In this document: positions 1 through 4,596 of the stretch, in pieces
Layout: the number at the start of each line of letters is the position of its first letter
How positions within the stretch are numbered: the stretch's first letter is position 1
Assembly: GCA_016789205.1 (NCBI GenBank)
Contig: JAEURF010000122.1
Span: forward strand, 1-5,418
Direction of reading: 5' to 3'
Length of the DNA stretch: 5,418 bases
From: Anaerolineales bacterium
Lineage (GTDB): Bacteria; Chloroflexota; Anaerolineae; Anaerolineales; Villigracilaceae
Notes under the pieces: model-generated
The model's input: only the letters and a program-made list of their open reading frames with translations
Database searches by the model: none
Told to the model about the DNA's origin: nothing
Translations under genes and position numbers: made by a program

Positions 1-729
1 CTAGCGCGTGATTATTTGTCTGGTCGGATGATTATGTGTTTTTCAGATACATTAATGGAAACGGATTTTTCCTTCCTATCAAAAGAAGAATCGGATGGTG
101 TGGCTTGGGTGATGCCTGTTGAAGACCCACGCCGCTTTGGTGTGGCAGAACTAGGAGCAGATGGCTTGGTGACACGCTTCATCGAAAAGCCACAAAGCAT
201 GGATAATAACCTTGTAGTAGTTGGGTGTTATTACTTAAAAAGTGCCGAACGCTTACTCGCCGCGATTGATGAACAAATGCAAAAGGGCGTGATGTTGAAA
301 AACGAGTATTTTTTAACTGATGCGATTTCCATTATGATTCAAGGCGGTGCAAAAATTCGCACACAAAAAATCAGCACTTGGTTAGACACTGGCACGATTG
401 AGGCAACGTTAGATACGAATAAGATTTTGTTGGAGAAAATTAAGCCAGTAAACAAGTACACAGGTAAACAGGTAAAGGTGATTGAACCATGTGCGATTCA
501 TCCGACTGCTGAAATAACAAATTCTACAATTGGTCCACATGCTTCGATTGGTGCGAATTGCAAAATAGACAACTCACAAATTACTGAAAGCATCATCGAG
601 GCGGATTGCGAAATCAATTCTGCGGCGTTGAGTCGCTCGCTGGTTGGCAAGCAGGCTAAAATTAAGGCAAGAGGCGATGGTCACGTCATGCAGTTAAATG
701 TTGGCGATAATAGTCAAGTGATGTTATAA
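1..729 (+). CDS. Sugar-phosphate nucleotidyltransferase, RmlA/glucose-1-phosphate thymidylyltransferase-like, 5'-partial
   Basis: The frame is open from base 1 (reads LARDYLSGRMIMCFSDT), so the gene starts upstream; the TTG at 16 is an internal Leu codon, not a start. 242 residues are visible. The family joins an NTP to a sugar 1-phosphate, giving NDP-sugar for cell-surface polysaccharide in the cytoplasm. Visible marks, counted from the first codon: Asp16 in FSDT at the place of the family's metal-binding GDN/GDT; DPRRFG 42-47 followed by EKP 62-64; VGCYY 74-78; EYFLTDA 102-108; WLDTGT 127-132, whose Asp is the second metal ligand in RmlA. From about 159 to 222 comes a left-handed beta-helix of hexapeptide-like turns (IHPTAEI, STIGPHASIGANCKI, SIIEADCEI), then an LNVGDNS tail typical of the long, COG1209-type enzymes. 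The N-terminal GxGTRLxPxT nucleotide loop, roughly 100 residues, is outside the window. Nucleotide and sugar specificity (dTTP/glucose or other) cannot be read here. Confidence 0.88.
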   Translation, partial: LARDYLSGRMIMCFSDTLMETDFSFLSKEESDGVAWVMPVEDPRRFGVAELGADGLVTRFIEKPQSMDNNLVVVGCYYLKSAERLLAAIDEQMQKGVMLKNEYFLTDAISIMIQGGAKIRTQKISTWLDTGTIEATLDTNKILLEKIKPVNKYTGKQVKVIEPCAIHPTAEITNSTIGPHASIGANCKIDNSQITESIIEADCEINSAALSRSLVGKQAKIKARGDGHVMQLNVGDNSQVML

Positions 730-765
730 GTCTAACTGGTCTTAAAGGTCTAAATAGTCATTATG
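730..765 (+). repeat. Imperfect 9-bp tandem repeat, GTC-headed
   Basis: GTC recurs at 730, 739, 748 and 757, exactly nine bases apart. The units are GTCTAACTG, GTCTTAAAG, GTCTAAATA and GTCATTATG. The array fills the whole gap between the nucleotidyltransferase stop and the next gene, and the last unit ends in that gene's ATG. Units one to three share GTCT and an A-rich second half; the fourth keeps only GTC. It looks like a decayed minisatellite, but with such short units chance is possible. Confidence 0.45.
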
Positions 766-972
766 GAAGTTGTTGAATGCCGGTCAGATACAGAATATGC
801 GGAACGCCCACTTTCATTAATGTGGCAAGGAAAACGTTATGAAATTGCAGAAATTATTTCGCGTTGGCAAGGTCCGAGTGAAAAGGGGTTTCGTGTAAAA
901 ACGATTGAAGGCTTTGCATTTGAATTAACGTACCAACAAATTTCAGATGATTGGCACGTTCACCCCCTATAG
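763..972 (+). CDS. Small hypothetical protein, DUF6504-like
   Basis: A complete 69-residue frame with a codon pattern and spacing that fit a real gene: it begins 33 bases after the nucleotidyltransferase stop and no overlapping frame competes. The core (ERPLSLMWQGKRYEIAEIIS then RWQGPSEKGFRVKT and FAFELTYQQISDDWHVHPL) has the order of a DUF6504-type domain: RP-hydrophobic-W-x-G-x-R-Y-x-hydrophobic, a tryptophan-marked turn, then alternating beta strands ending in a W-x-hydrophobic tail. This match is from memory of the family, whose function is unknown. It has no signal peptide, membrane segment, cysteine cluster or catalytic motif, so a small cytoplasmic beta-rich domain is likely. No good Shine-Dalgarno lies before the ATG; AAAGG at 744-748 is 14 bases away. 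Translation may be coupled to the gene before it, or start poorly. Confidence 0.65.
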   Translation: MEVVECRSDTEYAERPLSLMWQGKRYEIAEIISRWQGPSEKGFRVKTIEGFAFELTYQQISDDWHVHPL

Positions 973-975
973 CAT

Positions 976-1023
976 GTCATTGCGAGCCACGTTCTTGTCT
1001 TTAGTAGCTAACCTCGCAATGAC
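976..1023. repeat. GTCATTGCGAG inverted repeat (REP/MITE-like dispersed element)
   Basis: GTCATTGCGAG (976-986) is exactly complementary to CTCGCAATGAC (1013-1023), an 11-bp perfect stem around a 26-base loop. Inside the loop GTT (991-993) and AAC (1010-1012) could extend the pairing after a bulge. A short element beginning GTCATTGCGAG is a dispersed intergenic repeat that I recall from many bacterial genomes, including Chloroflexota; copies elsewhere in this genome cannot be seen here. It takes up 48 of the 65 bases between the two genes and lies two bases before the aminotransferase AAAGGAG, so in a read-through transcript it would form a hairpin just before the ribosome binding site. It lacks a T-tract and is unlikely to be a terminator. 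Confidence 0.7.
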
Positions 1024-1025
1024 GA

Positions 1026-1032
1026 AAAGGAG
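1026..1032 (+). promoter_or_regulatory. Ribosome binding site of the aminotransferase
   Basis: AAAGGAG is followed by five bases and then the ATG at 1038. It fixes the start codon and abuts the inverted repeat that ends at 1023. Confidence 0.8.
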
Positions 1033-1037
1033 AATTA

Positions 1038-2216
1038 ATGCAAGAAATCAGCGCAACAGAAAGACTTTCTAAACGTGTGGCGGGTTTAAAACCCAGCGGC
1101 ATTCGGAAATTTTTTGATATTGCCGCAACCATGAAAGATGTGATTTCACTTGGCATTGGCGAACCTGATTTCACCACGCCCAAACCAATTTTGGATGCGG
1201 GCATTCGCTCATTGCAAAATGGTGAAACGCATTACACATCCAACTGGGGGAAGATTGAATTGCGAAATGCAATTTCAAATAATTTGAATCGTTTGTATCA
1301 AGTGAAGTATGATCCGACGAATCAAATCATTGCCACAGTTGGTGGTTCTGAAGCGTTGTATCTTTCTTTCACCGCCATTCTTGACCCCGGTGATGAAGTC
1401 ATCATTCCCACGCCCTGTTTTGTTTCTTATCAAGCCGAAGTGATTATGGCGGGCGGTGTAGCAGTTGAAATTCCATGTCGTATGGAAAATCAATTTATGG
1501 TTGACCCAGCTGATATTCGCAAAGCCATTACAGAACGTACCAAAGCCATTTTTATTGGTTTTCCCAATAACCCAACGGGTGCAGTAGTTACACGTGATGT
1601 GATGATAGAAATTGCAAACATTGCCGAAGAGTTTGATTTGCTGGTTGTCTCTGATGAACTCTATGACCGCTTGGTTTATGATTTTGAGCATGTTTGTTTT
1701 CCAGCCTTAGGTGAAAATATAAAAAACAGAACCATCTTAATCGGTGGTTTTTCAAAAGATTATGCCATGACCGGTTGGCGCATTGGGTATGCTTGTGGTC
1801 CATCCGATTTAATTCAAGGACTTGTGCGCATTCATCAATATACAATTATGTCTGCACCAACAACTGCACAAGATGCCGCACTTGAAGCCTTATTGATTGG
1901 TGACCCTTATGTGGAAGAAATGCGCGTGGAATATGACCGCCGTCGCAAATTGTTGGTTACTGGATTAAATCGCCTCGGTCTCGCAACGTTTGAACCGCGT
2001 GGTGCTTTTTACGCATTTCCCAACATCCAAGCATCCGGCATGGACGATGAAACCTTCTGCCAAAAATTACTCGAAGAAGAACATGTCGCTGTAGTACCGG
2101 GCAGTTCGTTTGGTCCGGGAGGCGAAGGATTCGCACGCGCTTGTTATGCAACCTCCTATGAACAAATCGAAGAAGCTTTACATCGCATGGAGAGATTTAT
2201 GAGCAGGCATGGGTAA
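1038..2216 (+). CDS. PLP-dependent class I/II aminotransferase
   Basis: A complete 392-residue fold-type I aminotransferase, normal length for the family, which moves an amino group between an amino acid and a 2-oxo acid in the cytoplasm. Visible: SLGIGEPDF (37-45) near the N-terminus; VGGSEAL (101-107), the loop that holds the cofactor phosphate; NNPTG (177-181) with the conserved Asn178; SDELYD (205-210), where Asp206 meets the pyridine nitrogen and Tyr209 the cofactor hydroxyl; SKDYAMTGWRIGY (239-251) with Schiff-base Lys240 and phosphate-binding Arg248; and Arg367 in GFARACYA, which binds the substrate carboxylate. This is the AspC/PatA/AlaT-like subgroup. The substrate (aspartate, alanine, an aromatic or methionine-derived acid) cannot be settled from motifs, so no symbol is given. 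All key residues are present. Neighbours give no pathway clue. No promoter is clear upstream; it may be read from the upstream genes through the inverted repeat. Confidence 0.93.
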   Translation: MQEISATERLSKRVAGLKPSGIRKFFDIAATMKDVISLGIGEPDFTTPKPILDAGIRSLQNGETHYTSNWGKIELRNAISNNLNRLYQVKYDPTNQIIATVGGSEALYLSFTAILDPGDEVIIPTPCFVSYQAEVIMAGGVAVEIPCRMENQFMVDPADIRKAITERTKAIFIGFPNNPTGAVVTRDVMIEIANIAEEFDLLVVSDELYDRLVYDFEHVCFPALGENIKNRTILIGGFSKDYAMTGWRIGYACGPSDLIQGLVRIHQYTIMSAPTTAQDAALEALLIGDPYVEEMRVEYDRRRKLLVTGLNRLGLATFEPRGAFYAFPNIQASGMDDETFCQKLLEEEHVAVVPGSSFGPGGEGFARACYATSYEQIEEALHRMERFMSRHG

Positions 2217-2218
2217 AT

Positions 2219-2245
2219 AAAAAAGGGCGGGGTTATCATCCGCCC
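2219..2245 (-). terminator. Rho-independent terminator-like hairpin, U-tract on the minus strand
   Basis: GGGCGG (2225-2230) pairs with CCGCCC (2240-2245) around a 9-base loop. Read on + it lies nine bases after the aminotransferase stop but is followed only by ATTTGATT, a poor U-tract. Read on -, the same stem runs directly into TTTTTT (complement of 2219-2224), the canonical intrinsic-terminator layout. It may serve both directions, as the A-tract/stem/T-rich arrangement often does, but the strong direction is leftward, against transcription entering from the yciH side. No minus-strand gene ends here. Confidence 0.6.
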
Positions 2246-2267
2246 ATTTGATTAGGGTATGGTTGTG

Positions 2268-3128
2268 ATGTCAGAAATTCTGAGTTGGCTCGAACAAATG
2301 GGGAAAATCCCAAAAACGTTTTTGGGAATTTTTCTATTGGTTGGCGTTGCCATGCTTGATTTTTTTACAGGGGCGGAATTATCTTTTTCGCTTTTTTACT
2401 TAATCCCAATAGCATTTTTCTCGTTTGCATTTAGTGCCAGTGTGGGTATTGGCGTGGCATTTATCAGTGCCGCCCTTTGGCTCTTAGTAGATGTACTTAC
2501 TTCAACTCATCCAGAAACATTTGCATACCTTTGGAATTCAATTATCCGTTTAGGATTTTTTCTTTTGCCTGCCATTATGCTGAAATCACTTGAGCAAGAA
2601 CGAATCCATGCCCGCACAGATTATTTAACCGGTGCGATAAATAACCGCTATTTCAATGAACTGCTTGAAAGGGAAATAGAACGGTCGCTTCGTTATCAAC
2701 ATCCATTCACAATTGCATTCATTGACATGGATAATTTCAAAACTATTAACGATACATTTGGTCACATGTATGGGGATAAAATGTTAAGAACCATTGCTGA
2801 AAGTATGAAGATTCATTTGCGCAAAACTGATATTATCGCCCGTGTCGGTGGCGACGAGTTTGCCATCCTTTTGCCAGAAACAAACCCCGAAGAAGCTCGC
2901 ACCGCCATGTCAAACTTGTTTTCTAAAATCGCAGAAGAGATGAGCACGAAGAAATGGCCCCTCACTTTTAGCGTAGGCGTGTTGACACTTTCTGCGCCAA
3001 ATATTTCTGCCGATAAAATTTTGGGGATGGTAGATAAAATGATGTATGTTGTCAAAAACAATGGGAAGAATAATATTAAGTATGCAACATACACGAATGA
3101 AGAAAAAATTACCCACCCGCAATCTTAA
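2268..3128 (+). CDS. Membrane-anchored GGDEF diguanylate cyclase
   Basis: Makes cyclic di-GMP from two GTP, a second messenger for surface/motile lifestyle switching. The ATG at 2268 is preferred: AGGG (2254-2257) stands ten bases before it, but only one base before the in-frame ATG at 2259, which would add MVV. From 2268 the protein has 286 residues. Four hydrophobic segments at about 18-34, 39-57, 59-77 and 87-105 form a small membrane module with no recognised sensor domain; a short link leads to the GGDEF domain. There: DYLTGAINNR from Asp118, metal-site Asp153 in FIDMDNFK, GHMYGD 165-170, and RVGGDEF with an intact GGDEF at 194-198. RKTD (185-188) sits five residues before GGDEF, the position of the inhibitory I-site (RxxD), so product inhibition is likely. 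There is no EAL domain. The gap to the aminotransferase leaves little room for a promoter. The 3' end overlaps the converging yciH gene by 20 bp. Confidence 0.92.
   Translation: MSEILSWLEQMGKIPKTFLGIFLLVGVAMLDFFTGAELSFSLFYLIPIAFFSFAFSASVGIGVAFISAALWLLVDVLTSTHPETFAYLWNSIIRLGFFLLPAIMLKSLEQERIHARTDYLTGAINNRYFNELLEREIERSLRYQHPFTIAFIDMDNFKTINDTFGHMYGDKMLRTIAESMKIHLRKTDIIARVGGDEFAILLPETNPEEARTAMSNLFSKIAEEMSTKKWPLTFSVGVLTLSAPNISADKILGMVDKMMYVVKNNGKNNIKYATYTNEEKITHPQS
2301..2334 (+). promoter_or_regulatory. Possible attenuator-like hairpin pair inside the start of the GGDEF gene
   Basis: A perfect 20-bp palindrome (2308-2327; half-site TCCCAAAAAC) is followed by ATTTTTC, resembling an intrinsic terminator within the first 25 codons. 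Just before it GGGA (2301-2304) can pair with TCCC (2308-2311), a small hairpin that would use the same bases as the left arm of the larger one. The two structures exclude each other, as in a terminator/antiterminator pair. Only three G-C pairs support the larger stem and the bases also encode a hydrophobic stretch, so chance is a serious alternative. Confidence 0.25.
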
Positions 3129-3453
3129 CTTTATAACCTAACTTCATTAATATCTCCGAAATCTTCTGGCGATGTTCGCCTTGAATTTCGATCACGCCAT
3201 CTTTAATCGTTCCACCTGTTCCACATTGCTGTTTTAATTTCCTTGCTAATGCTTTCAAGTCTTCTGCAGAAAGCACAAGATTCTTGACTAATGATACAGG
3301 TGTACCATTACGTCCACTGGTCTCACGGTGTAGATAAATCGTCTGCTGTTGAGGCGGCAACGATTCCCCTCTCCTCGTAGGAGAGGGATTAGGGGTGAGG
3401 TCTTTTTTTCGTAAGTCTCCAGATGATGAAGACCAAACAGTTTTATTTGACAT
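3109..3453 (-). CDS. yciH: YciH/SUI1-family translation initiation factor-like protein
   Basis: The 114-residue product carries a SUI1 (eIF1-like) domain from about residue 38 to the end: YLHRETSGRNGTPVSLVKNL, then LKKLKQ-type helix (LKALARKLKQ), then CGTGGTIKDGVIEIQGEHR (78-95) and the closing GYKVKIAGG. The CGxGGxxKDGxIEIQGxHR block is the family signature. Bacterial YciH is thought to act on the small ribosomal subunit in translation initiation fidelity; its exact role is less certain than that of eIF1. Residues 18-30 (DLTPNPSPTRRGE) are not family sequence but a dispersed repeat read in frame (3364-3402), lying in the flexible linker between an N-terminal VWSSSSGDLRKK tag and the domain; the fold should be untouched. 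No Shine-Dalgarno precedes the ATG at 3453, but a TATAAT lies at the distance expected for a leaderless mRNA. The stop lies within the converging GGDEF gene. Confidence 0.9.
   Translation of the reverse strand: MSNKTVWSSSSGDLRKKDLTPNPSPTRRGESLPPQQQTIYLHRETSGRNGTPVSLVKNLVLSAEDLKALARKLKQQCGTGGTIKDGVIEIQGEHRQKISEILMKLGYKVKIAGG
3366..3400. repeat. LTPNPSP-type dispersed palindromic repeat inside yciH
   Basis: CCCTCTCCT (3367-3375) and AGGAGAGGG (3379-3387) form a perfect 9-bp stem with a CGT loop, followed by ATTAGGGGTGAGG (3388-3400). On the minus strand this gives LTPNPSP-T-RRGE, the peptide I recognise as the chance translation of a widespread intergenic repeat in many bacterial phyla. Here it is within a conserved gene, in frame and a multiple of three long (13 codons with the flanking bases 3364-3402). 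On the plus strand T7 (3403-3409) follows 15 bases after the stem, so it could also weakly stop read-through from the GGDEF gene. Confidence 0.8.
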
Positions 3454-3459
3454 ACGTCA

Positions 3460-3465
3460 ATTATA
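3460..3465 (-). promoter_or_regulatory. Candidate -10 box for a leaderless yciH mRNA
   Basis: On the minus strand 3465-3460 reads TATAAT, a perfect sigma-70 type -10 hexamer. Seven bases beyond its last base is 3453, the A of the yciH ATG, so transcription would start on the start codon. No convincing -35 (TTGACA-like) lies 16-19 bases upstream, and there is no extended TG. The absent Shine-Dalgarno agrees with leaderless translation. Confidence 0.45.
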
Positions 3466-3470
3466 AATTA

Positions 3471-3501
3471 TTGCCATAAGAATCATTGAGTTTGTTATAC
3501 T
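3471..3501 (+). promoter_or_regulatory. Candidate ridA promoter, extended -10
   Basis: TTGCCA (3471-3476) resembles a -35 box and TATACT (3496-3501), preceded by TG and one base (3493-3495), forms an extended -10. The spacer of 19 bases is long, which the extended -10 may offset. Start would be near 3508, giving a 5' leader of about 25 bases that holds the ridA ribosome binding site. It lies immediately beside, and facing away from, the yciH -10. Confidence 0.55.
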
Positions 3502-3517
3502 GGAAAAATTCAAAATT

Positions 3518-3524
3518 AAAGGAG
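3518..3524 (+). promoter_or_regulatory. Ribosome binding site of ridA
   Basis: AAAGGAG is followed by eight bases and the ATG at 3533. It settles that start and excludes the overlapping frame that opens at 3486. Confidence 0.8.
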
Positions 3525-3532
3525 AACGCATC

Positions 3533-3913
3533 ATGTCTGAAAATAAAAAGGCAGTCTTACCAAAAGGTACAAACACCTCCGCACCTTATTCGCCGGGCAT
3601 CATCAGTGGCGGATTTTTATTCATCGCTGGTCAAGTTGGGCGCAATGCAGAAGGAAAAACCGGTACAACGATTGAAGAACAAACACAATATGTACTTGAA
3701 AATATACACAATGTATTAAAAACCGCAGGCTGTGACTTTAAAGATGTGGTCAAAGTAACAACTTACATTACCAAACCTGAATACCTCCAAGCTTATAACA
3801 AAATTTATATGGAATATTTCCCTGAACCACGCCCTGCTCGTGCAACTGTGATTGCAGGCTTGGTAGATGACAGTTTCTTAATTGAAATTGAAGCAATTGC
3901 AAAATTGCCGTAA
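3533..3913 (+). CDS. ridA: RidA family reactive enamine/imine deaminase (YjgF/YER057c/UK114)
   Basis: A complete 126-residue RidA protein, the usual length. The family hydrolyses reactive enamines and imines such as 2-aminoacrylate, released by PLP enzymes acting on serine or threonine, and so protects other PLP enzymes in the cytoplasm; it works as a homotrimer with active sites between subunits. Seen here: APYSPGI (17-23) with Tyr19 near the active site; FIAGQVGRN (30-38); EEQTQYVLENIHNVLKTAGC (48-67), the main helix; VVKVTTYIT (72-80); PEPRPARATVIAGL (97-110), where Arg103 matches the catalytic carboxylate-binding arginine (Arg105 in E. coli); and LIEIEAIAKLP (116-126), where Glu120 matches the conserved acid. 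With Arg and Glu kept, it is probably an active RidA-subfamily member. An aminotransferase lies in this region, but not next to it, so a functional tie is only possible. It has its own promoter and terminator and appears monocistronic. Confidence 0.94.
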   Translation: MSENKKAVLPKGTNTSAPYSPGIISGGFLFIAGQVGRNAEGKTGTTIEEQTQYVLENIHNVLKTAGCDFKDVVKVTTYITKPEYLQAYNKIYMEYFPEPRPARATVIAGLVDDSFLIEIEAIAKLP

Positions 3914-3920
3914 CGTAACA

Positions 3921-3959
3921 AGGTGACAGTCATCTTAAAGATGACTGTCACCTAATTTT
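3921..3959. terminator. Terminator hairpin shared by converging ridA and response regulator
   Basis: AGGTGACAGTCATCTT (3921-3936) and AAGATGACTGTCACCT (3938-3953) are perfect 16-bp complements around one A, so the real loop is about 3-5 bases. On + the stem is followed by AATTTT (3954-3959), a fair U-tract, eight bases after the ridA stop. On - it begins within the response regulator stop codon (3954-3952) and is followed by TGTTACGTTA, a weak U-tract. Each arm holds its own small palindrome (TGAC-A-GTCA and TGAC-T-GTCA). It probably ends ridA and may also block or end the opposing transcript. Confidence 0.8.
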
Positions 3960-4596
3960 CAAGTAATCCCTTTTGCGCCGCAATTGCCACCGCCGCCGCA
4001 CGTGAATCGACTCCAAACTTTTGATAAATACTTTGCAAATGTGCTTTGACCGTTCTTTCGGTAATCCCTAATTTATAAGCAATCTCTTTATTTCTTTCTC
4101 CAAGTGATGCAAGTTGCAAAACTTCTAACTCACGTTCAGTCAAAATAGATTGTGCTTGAGTTGTTATTTCTTTTTTTGTTGAAGTCTTAGAAGATAACAC
4201 ACGCGCCAAAATTTCTGGCTTCAACAGAGTCTCCCCTTTTGCAGCCGCATGGATAGTGTCTATCAAATTTTCACGGTTTGAGTCTTTGAGTAAATATCCG
4301 CGCGCCCCAGATTGCAAACCACGCATCATCAAATCATCTTCGTTATAGGTTGTCAGAATCACAATCGCAATTTCTGGATAATCTTTTCTTAAATGTTCAA
4401 TCGCAGTGATGCCATCCATGCGTGGCATTTGTAAATCCATAAGAATAACTTGCGGATTTAATTTCTTAACCAGTTCCAAACATTCAGCACCATCTTTTGC
4501 TTCTCCAACGAGTTCAATGCCATCTGCTGTTTCGAGAATAAGACGTAATCCTTCACGAACAATCAAATGGTCATCCGTAATCATCACGCGAATCAT
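3952..4596 (-). CDS. NarL/LuxR-family two-component response regulator
   Basis: A complete 214-residue regulator. The receiver domain (1-120) has the acidic pair Asp8-Asp9, phospho-acceptor Asp54 in VILMDLQMPRMDG, Thr82/Thr83 and the conserved Lys104 in YLLKD. A linker of about 120-150 leads to a LuxR-type helix-turn-helix (150-214): LTERELEVLQLAS, then NKEIAYKLGITERTVKAHLQSIYQKFGV. Phosphorylation by the partner kinase should promote dimer formation and DNA binding. All active-site residues are present, so it is a conventional output regulator (DesR/LiaR-like by appearance). The start codon overlaps the kinase stop as ATGA, and AAGGTG (4606-4601 on -) four bases upstream is a weak Shine-Dalgarno, so translational coupling is likely. 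The stop codon is at the edge of the hairpin shared with ridA. No target gene can be named; neither yciH nor ridA shows an evident operator for it. Confidence 0.94.
   Translation of the reverse strand: MIRVMITDDHLIVREGLRLILETADGIELVGEAKDGAECLELVKKLNPQVILMDLQMPRMDGITAIEHLRKDYPEIAIVILTTYNEDDLMMRGLQSGARGYLLKDSNRENLIDTIHAAAKGETLLKPEILARVLSSKTSTKKEITTQAQSILTERELEVLQLASLGERNKEIAYKLGITERTVKAHLQSIYQKFGVDSRAAAVAIAAQKGLLEN

Noticed and set aside
16..729. Treating the TTG at 16 as the start of the nucleotidyltransferase
   Set aside because: The frame stays open to base 1 with family-like residues (LARDYL before SGRMIMCFSDT), and the N-terminal nucleotide-binding loop would be missing; the gene is cut by the window edge.
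976..1023. A CRISPR repeat or transcription terminator at the GTCATTGCGAG element
   Set aside because: There is one copy only, with no spacers, and no T-tract follows the stem on either strand.
1275..1845. Minus-strand open frames across the aminotransferase gene
   Set aside because: They lie wholly inside a gene with all family motifs, resemble no protein family, and have no ribosome binding site; they are antisense shadows.
2813..3122. Minus-strand open frames across the GGDEF domain
   Set aside because: Antisense shadows of the conserved GGDEF coding sequence with no recognisable domain.
3447..3475. TTGACA at 3447-3452 as the ridA -35 box
   Set aside because: No -10-like hexamer lies 16-18 bases downstream (ATTGCC or similar there); the TTGCCA / extended TATACT pair fits better.
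3486..3719. A plus-strand 77-residue frame overlapping the start of ridA
   Set aside because: It begins at a TTG within the ridA promoter region, lacks a ribosome binding site and family features, and competes with the well-supported ridA frame.
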